Shown one piece after another: positions 39,901-52,900 of a DNA stretch of 64,000 nucleotides; within the stretch, counting starts at the first letter, position 1; the number at the start of each line of letters is the position of its first letter. The DNA comes from Ciona savignyi (lineage: Eukaryota > Chordata > Ascidiacea > Phlebobranchia > Cionidae): positions 1,463,498-1,527,497 of the forward strand of contig CH002567.1 of assembly GCA_000149265.1 (NCBI GenBank). The letters are read 5' to 3'. The notes under the pieces are model-generated. The model was not told the origin of the DNA. It saw only the letters and a program-made list of their open reading frames with translations, and did not search any database. Both the position numbers and the translations under genes were made by a program.

Positions 39901-42237
39901 TATCTTGCGGCGGCGGAACTGTCCGACGATTCCGAACCCACAACTGTGGTGAACCCCCACAAACAGAAACCGCCCCATGCAACACTGACCCAGGTACTAA
40001 CAGGCTTTATATTATGGGAAAGCCCGTCTATGGTTGCCTAAGCCACAATATTGCATTTTTTTGGTAATCCTGCAAAAATAAAGTACGCTACGCAAGTCAA
40101 TTTATTTCAATGTATAAAATCAGATTGGTAGGACTGCTTTGCCTATGATGACTTGTACACTTAGTTTTGTCACATAATTACTTGCACGCTGATAAAAATT
40201 GCCACGCCCCTATTTCATTAAAAAAATAGTTTTATCATTGCGACTGTGATATTCTGACAATTGTATAGGAAAAAATGACTTTTGCTTTTTAACAACTACG
40301 GTAGAAATTGCGTATCGTACAATTCGGTTCTAATCGAGTAACAACTTACATAGATACAAAGGTGAAATTGGTTTTCTAAAACCACATCTGCATTTTTGGA
40401 TAATCTTTAGACAAGACAATACATAGAAAACAAGCAAACTAAAATATTCAAACCCAACTTAAACTAATATACTCGATTCCTACTCGAAGGATTCTTTGGA
40501 CAAATCGCTTTGGACAAAGGATTCTTTGGGCAATCTTAATACATTGCAAGATAGATAGAAAACTAGCAAACTAAAATATTCGATTCGACTTTGAAGGATT
40601 CTTTGGACAATGGAGCAACTGGAGTGTGTGCACCAAGACCTGCGGCGGTGGACGCAAATCAAGAACTCAACGACAAACTTGCACTGGCCAGCTAGTTGCC
40701 GAGTCCTCGTCCTGTAACGACAATCCTTGTGCTATCTGGGACGGTTGGAGCACATGGGGGCCATGCAGTGCTTCCTGCGGAAACGGAACCTTGGTAAGCC
40801 CACTACATTATTTTGTTCTCGGTCAAAACACTATTTTTGGCGGTGAAATGACACGGCAGATTTGAGCAGGGCGATTAGAATTTCAGCCATTACAATTAAT
40901 AATATATTTAAAATAAAGAATCGTAGCATCCTAAATCATGTTATTCTTATTCTGAAAAAAAAAACAGTAACAAATAAATAAAATACGCTCTAACTATGTT
41001 AATAAATGCCATGAGGCACTGTTGTAAAACTACCCTGGAAATGCGTCATTGAAGGAAAATCCCTTGTAGCTGTCTCTATTATAGGCCTATTTAAAATAAA
41101 GAATCCTTGTATTTAAATTATGGTATTTTCATTCTCATGTTATTAAATCATGTAATCATGTTATTTTTATATCACGTTTTCACGTGATATAATGTTCATT
41201 TCATTCTGACTAAACCCAGTTTTAGAAATAAAAACAAATTTTGTGCAAATGAAAATTGATGGAAATATTTTGTTTTCCCAGACCCGAAGCAGAAAATGCC
41301 GAGGAGGAAGGCCAGGAGAGAGTCTTTGTGTTGGAAGCATTGGAGCCATCCAATCTGTAGTGTGTGATGCAGGTAAATGATTTAACACAATTTTCCCCAA
41401 CAATTTCCGCATCTTTTTGGCTCTTTATCCCCTTGTTTCAAGTGACCAACTGATTAGCTCAGTGGGTTAGTGCACCCCTTGGGTTTTCTTATTCGAATAA
41501 ACATAAATATCCTAATTGACATAAACTAGTAATGATATAACAAACACACTAAAATTCCCAAACTAACTGTCGGTTTTAAGTGTAGTAATAATATTTTCAA
41601 GTAAAATCTATACTCCTTTACAATATTACAAATAAGTTTTTTTTTTTTCTGAAATTGATGTTACAACCTCCTAATTTGTCTCGTTTTCAAGGTCCTTGCT
41701 GCGATTTCGGCTGGAGTGGATGGAGCGCATGTTGCAAGAACGGCAACACCCTCCCTGATCTGCAAGTTCGTCTCCGCGGAAACGGATGCACCCAGCGATG
41801 GGAGAACGTCACACGAATCTGCCCACCAGGCACTCGAGTGCTCAACATTCAATGGTAAGAGATATATTCATGTTTATCCCTGTGAATGGAAAATCCAAGG
41901 GTTATTGTCAAATCACCTAACGCCTAGCATCGGGTTACCAAAGCTATATCAGTGTGTTGTGTATGATTCAGATGTTTCTGGAATTAGGTGAAACCCATTA
42001 TTACACTGGGTTCAGGCCATGTTTGTTAAGTTCCTTGCCCTAGGACACATCAACTAGCTAGCGACCAGTTTTAAATCTGCAACCCTTTGGCTGAATGATT
42101 AAAAAACTAAAATTTAAATATTTAATACGACAAGGTGAAATAATTAAACTCTTTTTTACAGTTCGAACCACAACGTTTTGTTCGCCAGCAGCGAACAACG
42201 CCGTCGACGGCGTTCCGTAGAAGTTGAACTTCCTTAA
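27923..42237 (+). CDS. Secreted multi-thrombospondin-type-1-repeat protein, 28 TSRs plus one degenerate, 30 exons
   Basis: Exons: 27923-28097, 28345-28466, 28913-29078, 29837-30124, 30282-30423, 30806-30942, 31325-31455, 31780-31890, 31952-32027, 32201-32351, 32470-32708, 33054-33154, 33378-33492, 33636-33817, 33892-34157, 34425-34632, 35091-35211, 35622-35806, 36152-36311, 36775-36981, 37177-37310, 37730-37820, 38070-38266, 38699-38875, 39311-39552, 39800-39993, 40597-40793, 41282-41372, 41692-41854, 42162-42237. All are GT-AG and in frame: 1614 aa. Residues 1-20 are a signal peptide. A Thr/Pro stretch, a Cys-rich segment with an NFT sequon, a helical segment and a Thr/Pro linker follow. From about residue 252 come TSRs with WxxW and CSxTCG-type motifs, typical C-mannosylation and O-fucosylation sites. 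A degenerate repeat follows, then five Arg (1603-1607) before seven final residues, a furin-like site. The repeats suggest matrix or cell-surface adhesion; the N-terminal region was not recognised. One exon boundary (29078 to 29837) is less certain. Confidence 0.93.
28569..28855 (-). repeat. tRNA-derived SINE in multi-TSR intron 2; a tail fragment also lies at 28226-28276
   Basis: Body words (gccaccgtc, gagctattgcagtgtgttg as variants) match the family. Antisense to the gene. Confidence 0.8.
30444..30748. mobile_element. MITE with terminal inverted repeats of about 100 bp
   Basis: The left end (tttgtttccacgatgaaaac through cagtcgtt) returns inverted at the right end (ttaacgactg through gtgttttcattatggaaac). 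It lies in intron 5 of the multi-TSR gene. Confidence 0.75.
31008..31272 (-). repeat. tRNA-derived SINE in multi-TSR intron 6
   Basis: Diverged full-length copy; head aaccgccaaactactcggtc at the right end. Confidence 0.8.
31474..31600 (+). repeat. Second tRNA-like repeat family, copy 1
   Basis: gtcgtgtggccgaatggtta is A-box-like and ggattcgaaac about 70 bases on is B-box-like. The wide spacing and lack of a cloverleaf argue against a functional tRNA. Confidence 0.6.
32889..32990 (+). repeat. Second tRNA-like repeat family, copy 2
   Basis: tgtcgtgtggcagaatggtt and gcgaccgatacatata match the copy at 31474. A diverged scrap is visible near 2640. Confidence 0.6.
33243..33366 (+). repeat. Internally deleted SINE adjoining the exon 13 acceptor of the multi-TSR gene
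   Basis: Head scrap accgattaggttgtgtcctt joins the 3' half. The tail tcatatcctaat lies about 10 bases before the ttgcag acceptor at 33377. Confidence 0.8.
34640..35018 (+). repeat. tRNA-derived SINE with duplicated 3' half
   Basis: The box tctgacgattgcccgtgtg to gataaac occurs twice in a row, about 80 bases apart, before the tcctatcc tail. Confidence 0.85.
35515..35617 (-). repeat. SINE head fragment abutting the exon 18 acceptor
   Basis: tacccaaggacacaatcgac to taatcggtcggac is the antisense head. ttaccag, the splice acceptor at 35621, follows within a few bases. Confidence 0.75.
36404..36702 (-). repeat. tRNA-derived SINE, full length
   Basis: Well preserved, in multi-TSR intron 19, antisense to the gene. 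Confidence 0.88.
38300..38422 (-). mobile_element. hAT-like MITE fragment (GGGTGGGCAAC family)
   Basis: taatccggcccactaagaac and gaagttgcccacccttag are the inverted left half of the family. It lies in intron 23 of the multi-TSR gene. Confidence 0.7.
38888..39165 (-). repeat. tRNA-derived SINE, full length, diverged
   Basis: Intron 24 of the multi-TSR gene. After the head, the words gtatcctacaatgtaaggc and cctaggat (or close variants) are shared with the copy at 44228. Confidence 0.8.
40436..40600. repeat. Local duplication covering the 3' splice site of multi-TSR exon 27
   Basis: aaactaaaatattc and gaaggattctttggacaa occur twice. The second copy is the real intron end and exon start at 40597; the first lies about 107 bases upstream. 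Confidence 0.8.
41444..41516 (+). repeat. Internally deleted SINE
   Basis: Head ctgattagctcagtgggtta joins directly to tail ccttgggttttcttattc and ataaacataaatatcctaat. Confidence 0.65.
41862..42100 (-). repeat. tRNA-derived SINE in the last intron of the multi-TSR gene
   Basis: Tail tattcatgtttatccctgtg at the left, beginning just after the donor at 41855. Confidence 0.8.
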
Positions 42238-42550
42238 ACAGTGCCATAACTGAACACTCAACACGTCAGCATTACTAATACGACTTTGGTGTTTTCGTTG
42301 TCACAAAATTATTCCCATAATAGCACACTCTAGCAAACCCGGAAACGCTGTGCCAATTTAAAAAAAAATTAAACCTAATCGGTACGACCTGTGCCTTGTT
42401 TGAGGTATTTTTCACCAAAAATGTGCGTTTTTTATACGGTGGTTTGATTTGTTTTTGCTTTTTTGTGTTGGATGTTTGATTCTTTTTGTATATATAATTG
42501 TTTGCTGCACATAATATAAAGCTTTTACTTTGAGCGCAATTCGAACGACT

Positions 42551-42556
42551 AATAAA
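42551..42556 (+). terminator. Polyadenylation signal of the multi-TSR gene
   Basis: AATAAA lies about 315 bases after the stop codon at 42235-42237 and is the clearest canonical signal there. Cleavage would be expected near 42570-42580. Confidence 0.5.
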
Positions 42557-42599
42557 GTAATCTGCATGGAAATACTGGTCTTTTTTATTTATTATTATT

Positions 42600-43922
42600 T
42601 AACTCAACAAGTTATTATAACAAGTAGTTTATTCTTTAACAAGCGAGCGATGGATAGAAAAAAGTTCAGTTGAAATGTACAACAGAAAAAAAAACAAATA
42701 TAGCAAAAGATTTTTTTTGGGCATCTTAAATGTATAGCGCAATATTTTGGGACATCTTAAAAAACAACAGTACTAGGCTGTTAAGTAAACTCTATAAGTC
42801 CCGAATTGGTGCTCTGACAAGAAAAACGCTAAACAGCACCACGCACGTTCTATCACATAGCTGGTAAACATTGCACCCTAAAAATAGAACCAAAATAATA
42901 GTACCGTTATTACCAAAGCATGCAACAAGATAAAAAATAAATTTTAAAAGACGGAATTTTTGGAAAATTAAACAGACGTGTTAAGATAGGTATGGTACAA
43001 CAATAAGGAATAGGTTTAAATTAGTTTTTGTTTTCATACAAAACTTTGAACATTAAAATTGAAAAAAAGCAAGCTTTTTGAAAATAGAGTGAACAGATGT
43101 ACAATAAAAGAAAATTAATATCGGTTGTCTGTGTAAGCGTTATATATTTAAAAAATTTGGGTTGGTATATATAGGCTTAAAATGTTGGATGTTACTAAAC
43201 AATTAAACATTAACAATTGTAAAGCATGAAGCACAGAACTTACAGATAGGTTCATATCCGTTGTTAAGTTTAAGTCAAAACCACATGATTTTTAATTCAA
43301 GAGAAAACCCCTAACAAATATAACTTGTGTAAATAAAAAATGAAGCTAATCAGGCTCAATATTAAGACACCCACACTGTATGTATATTAGCATGGTTGGT
43401 CATGGCTTAAGTCAAGTTGTAATTTGGACAGTTGAAGAATTCTGTTAAAATCTTACAAATCTGTACGGGGACAATAATGCACAGAAACTAAAGGAAGAAC
43501 CACTTTGCGGTTTAATAAAGAATATCTGCTACTAAAAAAGCATCGAAATAGGAGTCTACTGCACAATACAAAAAACAATAATATTTACAGAATTAAAAAA
43601 AGCATCACTTAGAAGTTATATTGTTGCTAAAAACGAAAATTTAATACGCTTGTACAGATATATAAAGTTTTAGAATATACAAATTATGAAAATCATAGCA
43701 ATAAGGTACTAAAATATAAGATGTTTCAGCATTTGCAGGTCTTGCCTAGCCAATGTTAGTAGTTGGTTAGAATCTAATGTTTATTATTTAGTTAATTATT
43801 TAAATATGTTGCAATACTGGAAAAAAGATGGCAGCAGTGCCATGCGAAAAGTTTAGAGAAAAATTTGCAAAAACGCTATGTAAATACAATGGCCTTGAAT
43901 TGGTGTATCCTTGATTATCTGG
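42600..43922. other. Convergent intergenic / 3'-UTR region
   Basis: AT-rich with no open frame. TTTATT at 43780-43785 could be the minus-strand polyadenylation signal of the C1orf198 homologue. Part of a duplicated segment lies at 43640-43860. Confidence 0.5.
43640..43860. repeat. Duplicated segment, copy A
   Basis: Matches 47090-47290 over about 200 bases, including ctaaaatataagatgtttca, gcatttgcag and gaaaaaagatggcagcagtg. Confidence 0.8.
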
Positions 43923-46900
43923 TTACCAGTTATCAAGAAAGTCGAACCCTGATTTGCGAACACCAGCAGAACTGTTACTGGGGGTTGGGGAGACCTAACA
44001 AATTAAAAAGGATTATGGTGGAATTCTACATACAATACATATAAAATCTTATTTTGTCTTGGGTGTGCTTAATACTAACATGGTGAAATCTGCATGGTGT
44101 TGTTCTATTTATAAGATTATAACAAGAATTTTAGAATGACATAGAGAGAAATACAATGAGAATTATGTTCACAGGCAAAGCAGGATTGCTACATGTGATG
44201 CTGGTGACAATTGCACCTGTGGTATCCGTAATAGGACAGGACATCATGTTTATCCCCGTGACTGGGAAAACGCAAACGACGTTAACAATTTGGAAGAACT
44301 CATCATTTCACTGAGTTCAGGCGATGTTTGTTTAGTGCCTTGCACAAGGACACAATCGACTAGCCAGCGACCAGTTTCTAATCTCCAACCTTTCAGTTTA
44401 AATGCATCACCAGATTAATCGGTCGGATGTCGATTGGTTCTGATTCAGTCAGAAATTTTTTGTATCCTACAATGTAAGGCGACAAAACCTGGCCTAGGAT
44501 GAGAATTAAACTTGGGATTGATGTAGAGCTGGGCGTAATTGATCAAAGTTGAATTACGGAATTACGCCAGCTCAGTTACGTAATTGAACAAACAAACTAA
44601 ATTTGGTAATGATTAAAAAAAGGAATTGCTCAGAAAGTATATTTACAACGATGTTCAAATCCCGTTTGAATAATTACCGAGAGATGAACAATTTTGTAAT
44701 TTTAATTTGACGTCCGTAAGGTAATTCCAATTTTAGGAACTGAACGTAATTTCGTAATTACGCCCAGCTCTAGATTGATGTTCACAGGGTCTCCAACCCT
44801 TTTGACTGAAAGGTGGACACATTACCCAACTAAGCTAATCTGTCGAACATGGGATTCCTACCTGGGATCGGTGAAGCAACGGAGAGTATTCCTGGCTCTC
44901 GACTGACGATGTTCGTTCGTGGGACACCGACTCATCACTAGAGATTTTCTGGAAGATATTAAGCTTAATCGAAGATTGGGAAAAAATATTTTATACTGCT
45001 GTATCTGATTGTATCTTAAAACATTATATATTAGTAGATTACACTTACTGCACAAAACATTTCCCAATTTAATAACATTTTTGAGGTTTAAAAGACAAGA
45101 ATCAGCACTTTAAGAACCTTAGCATTTACCACAGTGCTGGAAAATATTTAACTTAATGTAAAGCAAGAAATTTGTGCATGAGTCTACACAAAACAACCAA
45201 TACAGAATATGGATAGAAACATCAATTTTATAATGTTCATTTTTTGTGTCCAATTTTATAAATTTTATAATGTCCTCTTTTTATGTCCAATTTTATAAAT
45301 TTTAGAACGTTCATTTTTCTATGTTTTCATGTATGACAGCAAGGACAATTTTATAATTTTATTTTTTGTGTCACTGTATGAACCTTTTTATGTTCCAATA
45401 GCATTCATTGAATCTTTTTTAAATGTCTGATTTTGTTTGAAAAAATATCATCATAGTGAGATCACTTAACCAAGCTGTTTGGCCCCGTTGTGGGAGTAGT
45501 TCCCCAAATGATTTAAATTTAAAATCGAGAAAGAAATGTCAAGCGCAATTGCCCAGCTACTTAGTTGCGTCCTTGGCAAGGCACTTAACGGACATAGCCT
45601 GAACCCACTGTTAACGCCCCTTGCGTTTTTCCATCCTATAGGAATAAACATAAATATCCTATCCTATAATAATCTTTAGAAAATATTTTAGTGCGAAGTT
45701 GGAATTATTTTAACTGATGGCATTAATTAAGACCATACAAAGTCTGCAATAACTTGATTTTTAATTAAAAAAGCGGTAATGGAATACACGTCATGTATTT
45801 TGCATACGTTAGGATGAGGACTCCTCAAACTTTTAAGCTCACGACCACTTTTAATTTATTAAAATTTTCGGCGATTCTTTTACATGTTTAAAATCTATTA
45901 AAAGTCTAAAACAGTACAATAGATATAGCAGTTTGTTTAAAATTGATTTACTCCTTGCGACCCCTAAAATGCATTGCACGACCCCCAATTTGGAAAGCCC
46001 TAGTTTAAATGATACAACTTTTGGCTTTAAAATTATACTAAAAATGACAAAATTGAACTATAAAATGTATGTTTATGTCTTTTCTGTTTTCAATTAAAAA
46101 TTATTCCTTTATACAACTAAAAAGAAGTGCGATAATAGTTTACCTTGTAGGTTTCTGGGTCTGTGGCTTGCCTTGGATTGCTGGATTGTCGAGATACTTT
46201 CATTTTATTCATTTCAACATATTTATTTTGCTCCTTAAGCGCTACTTCGAGATTTCGAATTGCACCTGAAGGAAGATTACAGAAGAGAGGATTTATCATG
46301 CATCTTCCCAGGTGCAACAGTGTACGAAAAACGTCTCAAAACATTTTATCAGTGTAAACCCGAAGATTTTACAGAGTACAAATCGGAAGTCTATGTCGAA
46401 AATACTTTTTGTTAAATCAATTTAGAGTAAACAGGCAAAACAAATGATGCTTAAACTTTTTTAACCAAACTTATTGATACAAATCCGGATTTGTATTCTG
46501 TATAATCTTGGTTTCTATTATTGAAGGTTAGTTTCATTCAAGGATTAAAGACTGGCAAAATACGCTTTAAAAAGGTATTTGCTAATAAAATTAAAGCGTC
46601 AGCGCAGAAAAAGAGCAAAATGAGGTTAGATTGGAAAATGAGCATTTGCATAGTTTATCCAAAATTAGGACTAAAGTTAATAAAACAAAGCAATGTTGAC
46701 CCATCACCTGACACCCTAATAATGCTGTTGCACCCTTACTACAAAGCTCATTAATAAATTTTATACAACCCGCCTATGGCTGGTATGCGAATGTCATTGT
46801 TATTATACCCATGCAAGCGAATTCTAATCAGTATAGAGAGATAATTATTAATTTTGGCTGCTGTTATTACATTCATGTGAATTATGTTTCAACGTTTAGC

Positions 46901-49900
46901 CACTCAAGACACAATTTCTGAAACTGCAGTTACAAAAGGGTTAAGCTTGATATGTTTGTATAAAAGTTTCCTGGAATTTGCCACCTTTAAATTACTTAAT
47001 AGGTATTCTTTAAAACTGCAATATAATTCAAAAAGCAATTAAGCTAAATATGAATGCACGATAGAATTGCGCAAAAAAAGCCAGCTGAAAATATAAAGCT
47101 TGTACAGGTATATCAAGAATTGGATTATACAAATTATGGAAAACATAGCCGAAAGGTACTAAAATATAAGATGTTTCAGCATTTGCAGCTCTTGTCTACT
47201 TTATTTAGTTAATGGTTATTATTTAGTTACTTATTTAAATGCGTTGCAATGCTGGAAAAAAGATGGCAGCAGTGTTATGAGAAAAGTTTACATATTATGA
47301 AATAAACCTCCCCCAAAAAAAGGCATAAATTGCACATTTCTAAAAAGACATTATTAGGTGCGAAAACAGCAGCACAAGAGCCAACTGCATAAACAAGGGT
47401 TGATAAGGATTTTTTATCTGTTGTATTTTGACATGTTTTATTTGATTTTTTGGAAGATATTGACAAAAAGAGATTGATATGCCAACAGCCAAACACCTAT
47501 TTCCAGCACTGTCTGTTGGTTGTCTGTTTTCCTACCAGCAACAAAGAAGTCATTAAAAATTGGACGGGTAACCAATTTCATATTTTAATGTAATTGCTAA
47601 AGAATAAATGAGTAGATACTAAATAATAACCTAGTAAAATTAAGTATTTTTCATTTTTATTTAAAATTAAGTTATTTTACTGAATTTTCCATTTTCAGGG
47701 CCAAAAATCCATGCAAATAACCCGCGTGTCTACTACTCGTATGATACACGCCATGAGAGTAGGAATTTACTCTTGCAAATAAAAAACTAATAAATGTTTA
47801 CCGCAACAGTTTTCTATTTAATTGGCGTTTAGGGAAATAAAAAACAATTCATAAGTATTTACTTTTGTTAATCGAGTGAAAGATTTACGCAAGTCCTCCA
47901 ATGACCTTTCACATGCAAGTGAATTCTTACTCGCCTTACTCGCCCAAAATTTGATGGATTTTTGGCCCTGATTTGTGATTTTGTTCACCACTGTTACTTA
48001 AATAATACTTGATAACTTAAATAATACTTGAAGCAGAAAAAAGATAAAGCTTGCATAGAAAGGTCTGCAGCAGATTGGCAAATTGGAAAGAAATGAAAAA
48101 CATGCGTTGATTGCGCCCGAAACCCGCGTTACCTGTTTCTTCTTCACTATTAACTTGCTCTGTATCTATCAATACCAAGGTAAGTTTTTTAGTTTAGTTT
48201 TTGTTTCCATGAAACACGAAGCAGGACCTTTGACAAAAATTTGGAAAACAGGAAAACAATGGCAAAATGAAAATTGTTGAAACAAGTCTATGATCAAATT
48301 AATTATTAACTTTAACAGTGGTGGTCTTAGGATATACTTTGTGCTGTATCTTGGAAAGGAGTGGGCAACTTATCTAGTCAGGAGTCATATGTGGAATTTC
48401 TTGGTGGGCAGGATTATTACATAAATGGTATTCAAAATCTTAACCACATATTTAGTCACTAATGCAAGGGCCACATTACAGGGTATGGTTAGATACAGTC
48501 TGCGGGCTGGTCAAAATCCTTCACGGACCTACCCGGCCCGCAAGCCGTATGTTGCCCATGCCTGATCTAGGGTATACAAAGCTTTACGAAAAAAAGTACT
48601 TGCCTTAGACATCAAAAAAAGGTTAAAAAATATTGGGTGGGTCTCCTACCTGTTTATTCGGATGCAAAATTAATAATGATACATTCTCAATAAGAGGTAA
48701 TATGACATTTAATAATTAGTTTGTAAGTAAAAATGTGTGCAAGAACAACAAACATCAGAAACCATTAATGTCAAACTGTAAGAAAAGTTAGGCAAACTTC
48801 TCAGTATAACACCAGTATTCCTTTACACAAAATACTAGTCAATAGTAAGACTAGTTTATTTTTCCTTTTTATCATATACCAAACAGTTTGAAGAGTAACA
48901 ATTTCTTACCGTCCAGTGTCAGAGATGATCTAGGATTAATTTTAGATGAATTGGATCTGTTCTTTTGGTAACTAGAAGGCTGTCTGTGGTCGGTGGTGGG
49001 TAGGTTGTATGTACGAGTAGATGAAGGGTTTCTCTGGACAGATGGGTGGTTGGGAATTAATTTTTTTGCTTAAAGATTTATTTTCGAAAGGATAAGGGGT
49101 GAGAAAGAACAAGGATAAGGGGGTAGCAAGAAATAAAAGGGTAGAAAGAATAGAATAAGTGATAGACTGGGAAATTGTAAAATATCTTGATTGGAAATGG
49201 TGAAAGTATTTTTTTATAATATTTTAATGGAAGGGTTAAAATATTTTCTATTTTCTAAGGTTATTAAATATTCGAGGTCTCAAACACCACCCAAAATCTC
49301 AAAAACAGAAAAATACGAAACTGTACAATTCGTTTACAATTGCAATTATGACCCCGATATGAACAACCAAAAAAAAGCTTTTCACTTATTTCAAGCATAG
49401 GAAATACCGTATCACACAAATTTACGAGTTTTACTGCGACATCATAACTTAAAACAAAGTGCTTTGTTAGGTAATATTTACAACAGTTATTTTGACCTAA
49501 ACAGTAATGTAATAGTTCCACGACAAAAATTTGTTGGTTTAATTTGAAAAAAAATGACTAATACTTAATAAATAATAGGTAAACATAGCTGACAGTGTAT
49601 TCATTTAAGTCTGCACATCTTTTTTGTGACCTCTACATAACTTTCCAGTTTAAAAACTATGATAATGGATCATAAATGGATGGAATTATGATTTAGGTGA
49701 TCGGGCAGGCTTTTCCATTGATTATTTTTGTTGGATGTAAACAATATTGGTGGATACCGGATATTAAATAAAGCTATTGGTGATTCATATAAATATAGCG
49801 ATTGTAATATGAGTTTTTACAATCATAAAATTTCAAAGCAATATCTGACCGGCAGTTTAGTGAGTCACCTTTCAGCCGGAAGGTTGCAGGTTCAAAACTG

Positions 49901-52900
49901 GTCGCAAGCTAGTCGATTGTTTCATTGGACAAGGCACTTAAAAGCTGTGGTGACCGGACAGTGGGCATGAGGTTTTTTTGCCGAATACTTTTGTGTTTTC
50001 CCATTCACAGGGATAAACATGAATATCTATCCTCTATGGCATTTAAAGTGCCACGATGCCTTAAAACTTACTTCATCAGTGTGGTTATTGCCATGATTTC
50101 TATTGCCGTGTTTCGAGCTCGTAGACACTGAGACATACCTGGATGCAAAGTTTATAAAAAAAACGAAGGTTTAAATGGTGGCTGCAATGACTCTTTTTAG
50201 CAAATCTTAGCAGCAAATCTCATACTTTGACCTAGACTCTAGACCAGGGGTGGGCAACTTCTCTACTCCGCTGGCCAGATGTGGGAAAAGTGCTTGGTGG
50301 ACAGAATTATTAGAGAAATAGTATTTAATATCTTAATTACAGGATATGGTTAGATACAGTCTACGCGCCGGTCAAAATTACTTCACAGGCCGGACCCGGC
50401 TCGCAGGCGTATCTTGCTCATGTCTGTTCTAGACCAGTCTTGTTTATCTTGACCGCATAATACATACTTTCGCCTACATTCTAGACAAGTACCTTAGTTT
50501 TATGGGTGCTGGCTTTTCTTGATCATCTGTATTATTAAACGTCCCGGTTGCATTAGTGATATCCGCCATAGGGGACAAAGGATTTGAGTCATTTTCAGTG
50601 CGTAACTTTTCCTTTGAGCTTTTTTCTTTTGACCCAGCAGATTGTTTTCTCACTTTAACAGGTGCAACACCTGTTTATAACAAAAGAAGCCTGATAAAAT
50701 TGGGTTCCAGTATGTTATACCCAAGGTTGTAACTTAAATGCAAAGACTGGAGTTTCTCTAGTAAAATCATCTTCCTTTTTATTAAATTAGACTAATGACG
50801 CAAAGATAGACAAAAGATAGAGATTTGTTTAAAATACCAATGTATGTATTTTTTGTATATATATAATATATATTATATACCGTTACTAGTTTTCTTCATT
50901 GTAACTGGGGGTGGCATTGGCATGTTCATTTGACTTTTGGTTTCCCAAGCAAATGGGTTGGAATGTTCATCTTGAAATATGATTTCCTGAAATAAAAGAT
51001 AAACATTAGCTTTGGTAGAAAGAGGATAGGATATTTATGTTAAGGATATTCATGTTTATGGAAAAACCAAGGGGTTAACACAAAGGCAATAGTCAGATCA
51101 CCTCGCGTCCACCGTCGTATTACCAGAGCTATTGCAGTGTGTTGTGTATGATACACAAGTTCCTTTAATTTGGTAGAACCCATTTTTCCGCTGGGTCTAG
51201 GCAATGTCCGTTAAGTGGCTTGCCTAAGTACACAGCCGACTAGCTAGCGACCAGTTTTGAATTTGTAATCTTTCGGTTGAATGGCGTCGCACTAAACCAC
51301 CAGACTAACCGGTCAAAAAGAAGATTGGCAATTGATTTGTCAATTATTTTTTTTCCACTAAGAAAACACAAAGCAGAAGCTGTGATAAAAATTTGGAAAA
51401 AAATTGGAAAAAGGACAGTCTGTTAAAACATGTCTAAAATTAAATTAATTATTTACTTTAAATGATATATTAGAAATGCACAGTAACCGATTGTTTTCGA
51501 ATGTGATTTTTTTCACTTAAAAAAAAAGCAAATATGTTAATGAGACCATTAACAGGTGTACATCACTACTTCTTGGAAGGCAATTGTTTTATAATAAGCA
51601 ATGACCTGTTCCTTTGCTTCATCCATTCTCTTTACACAGGACTGGCCTGTCTGCATGACAAGTTTTGGAAACACACTTTGAACGTTTTTTAGAGGTTCCA
51701 TTGATGATTGCACACCTCTGTATCTGTGAAAATGTATTCTTTTTAACTAAAAAATCTACCATCAACATGGTGGGTACCTGATTAAATAACGAATTACCAA
51801 CACTTTCAATGATGTCTTGATTAAATTGAAATTTTCTTTGGCCAATAACCTTTCTATTGCACATACCAAACAATTATAACTGAATTAGTTTGTATAATAT
51901 TTACTGGATCATTTATTACTGACCATTTATATTTACCTATATTATTATTTCCCTAGACAACCTACATAAAAGACTTTGATTCGACACACATTATATTAAT
52001 AACAAGAACTTAAACTTGAATTTTTCGTGGCAAATAATTGACTGTATTAAAATGACTGTTTACATTATTTGGATATTATCAAGCTCATTTAAATAATAGA
52101 ACTAACCAACAAAACTGCACTGTGGGCATGTGGCAATTAAAGAGGAGGGATATTTATGTTTATCCCCTTGAATGGGTAAACTAATGAGGTTAACATACAA
52201 TCGTCAGATCACATCACATCCACTGTCGGGTTACCAGAGGTATTGCAGTGTGTTGTGTATGATTCACAGGTTCTTTCAAAATACTTAAACCCGTCATATT
52301 ACTGGATTTAGGCAATGTCTGTTAAGTGCCTTGTCCAAGGACACAGCAGACTAGCTAGTGACCAGTTTTAAAACTGCAATCTTTTGGCTGAAAGGCGTCG
52401 CACTAACCCACAAGGCTATTCAGTCGCACATTTGTGTTACCGATGTTACAAATGAAACATGTGTTTTTGACACCCTACTATAAACAAGCATTTTGCCCCA
52501 CATATATTTTTAACTTGTTAAAATGCTGTTACCTAGCAGTAGCATCAGGAGTGATAATGTACTTATCCACAATCTCATCTTGTTCATTACAGGGTATGTT
52601 GTTCCACCGATCTATGGAAATACCTGAGTGGTTAGTTAATTATCTGCGATCTACTTTTAAAAAAACATGACAGGCAAAAACCATAGTTTTGTATATTCAT
52701 TTATGCCCTAATATTAAAAAATAGCAAAAATTCAAATCACACCAAAAAGACGGCAAAACGAACAGTCGTTAAAACATGTCATTTAAACAAAAACATGACC
52801 AGTAGTATGTACAATGAAAAACATGATAAGGGGCAAATGACAATAATAAACTCCAATGGTGATGTTAAGGTGAAGACATATTATACATTAAAAACAAACA

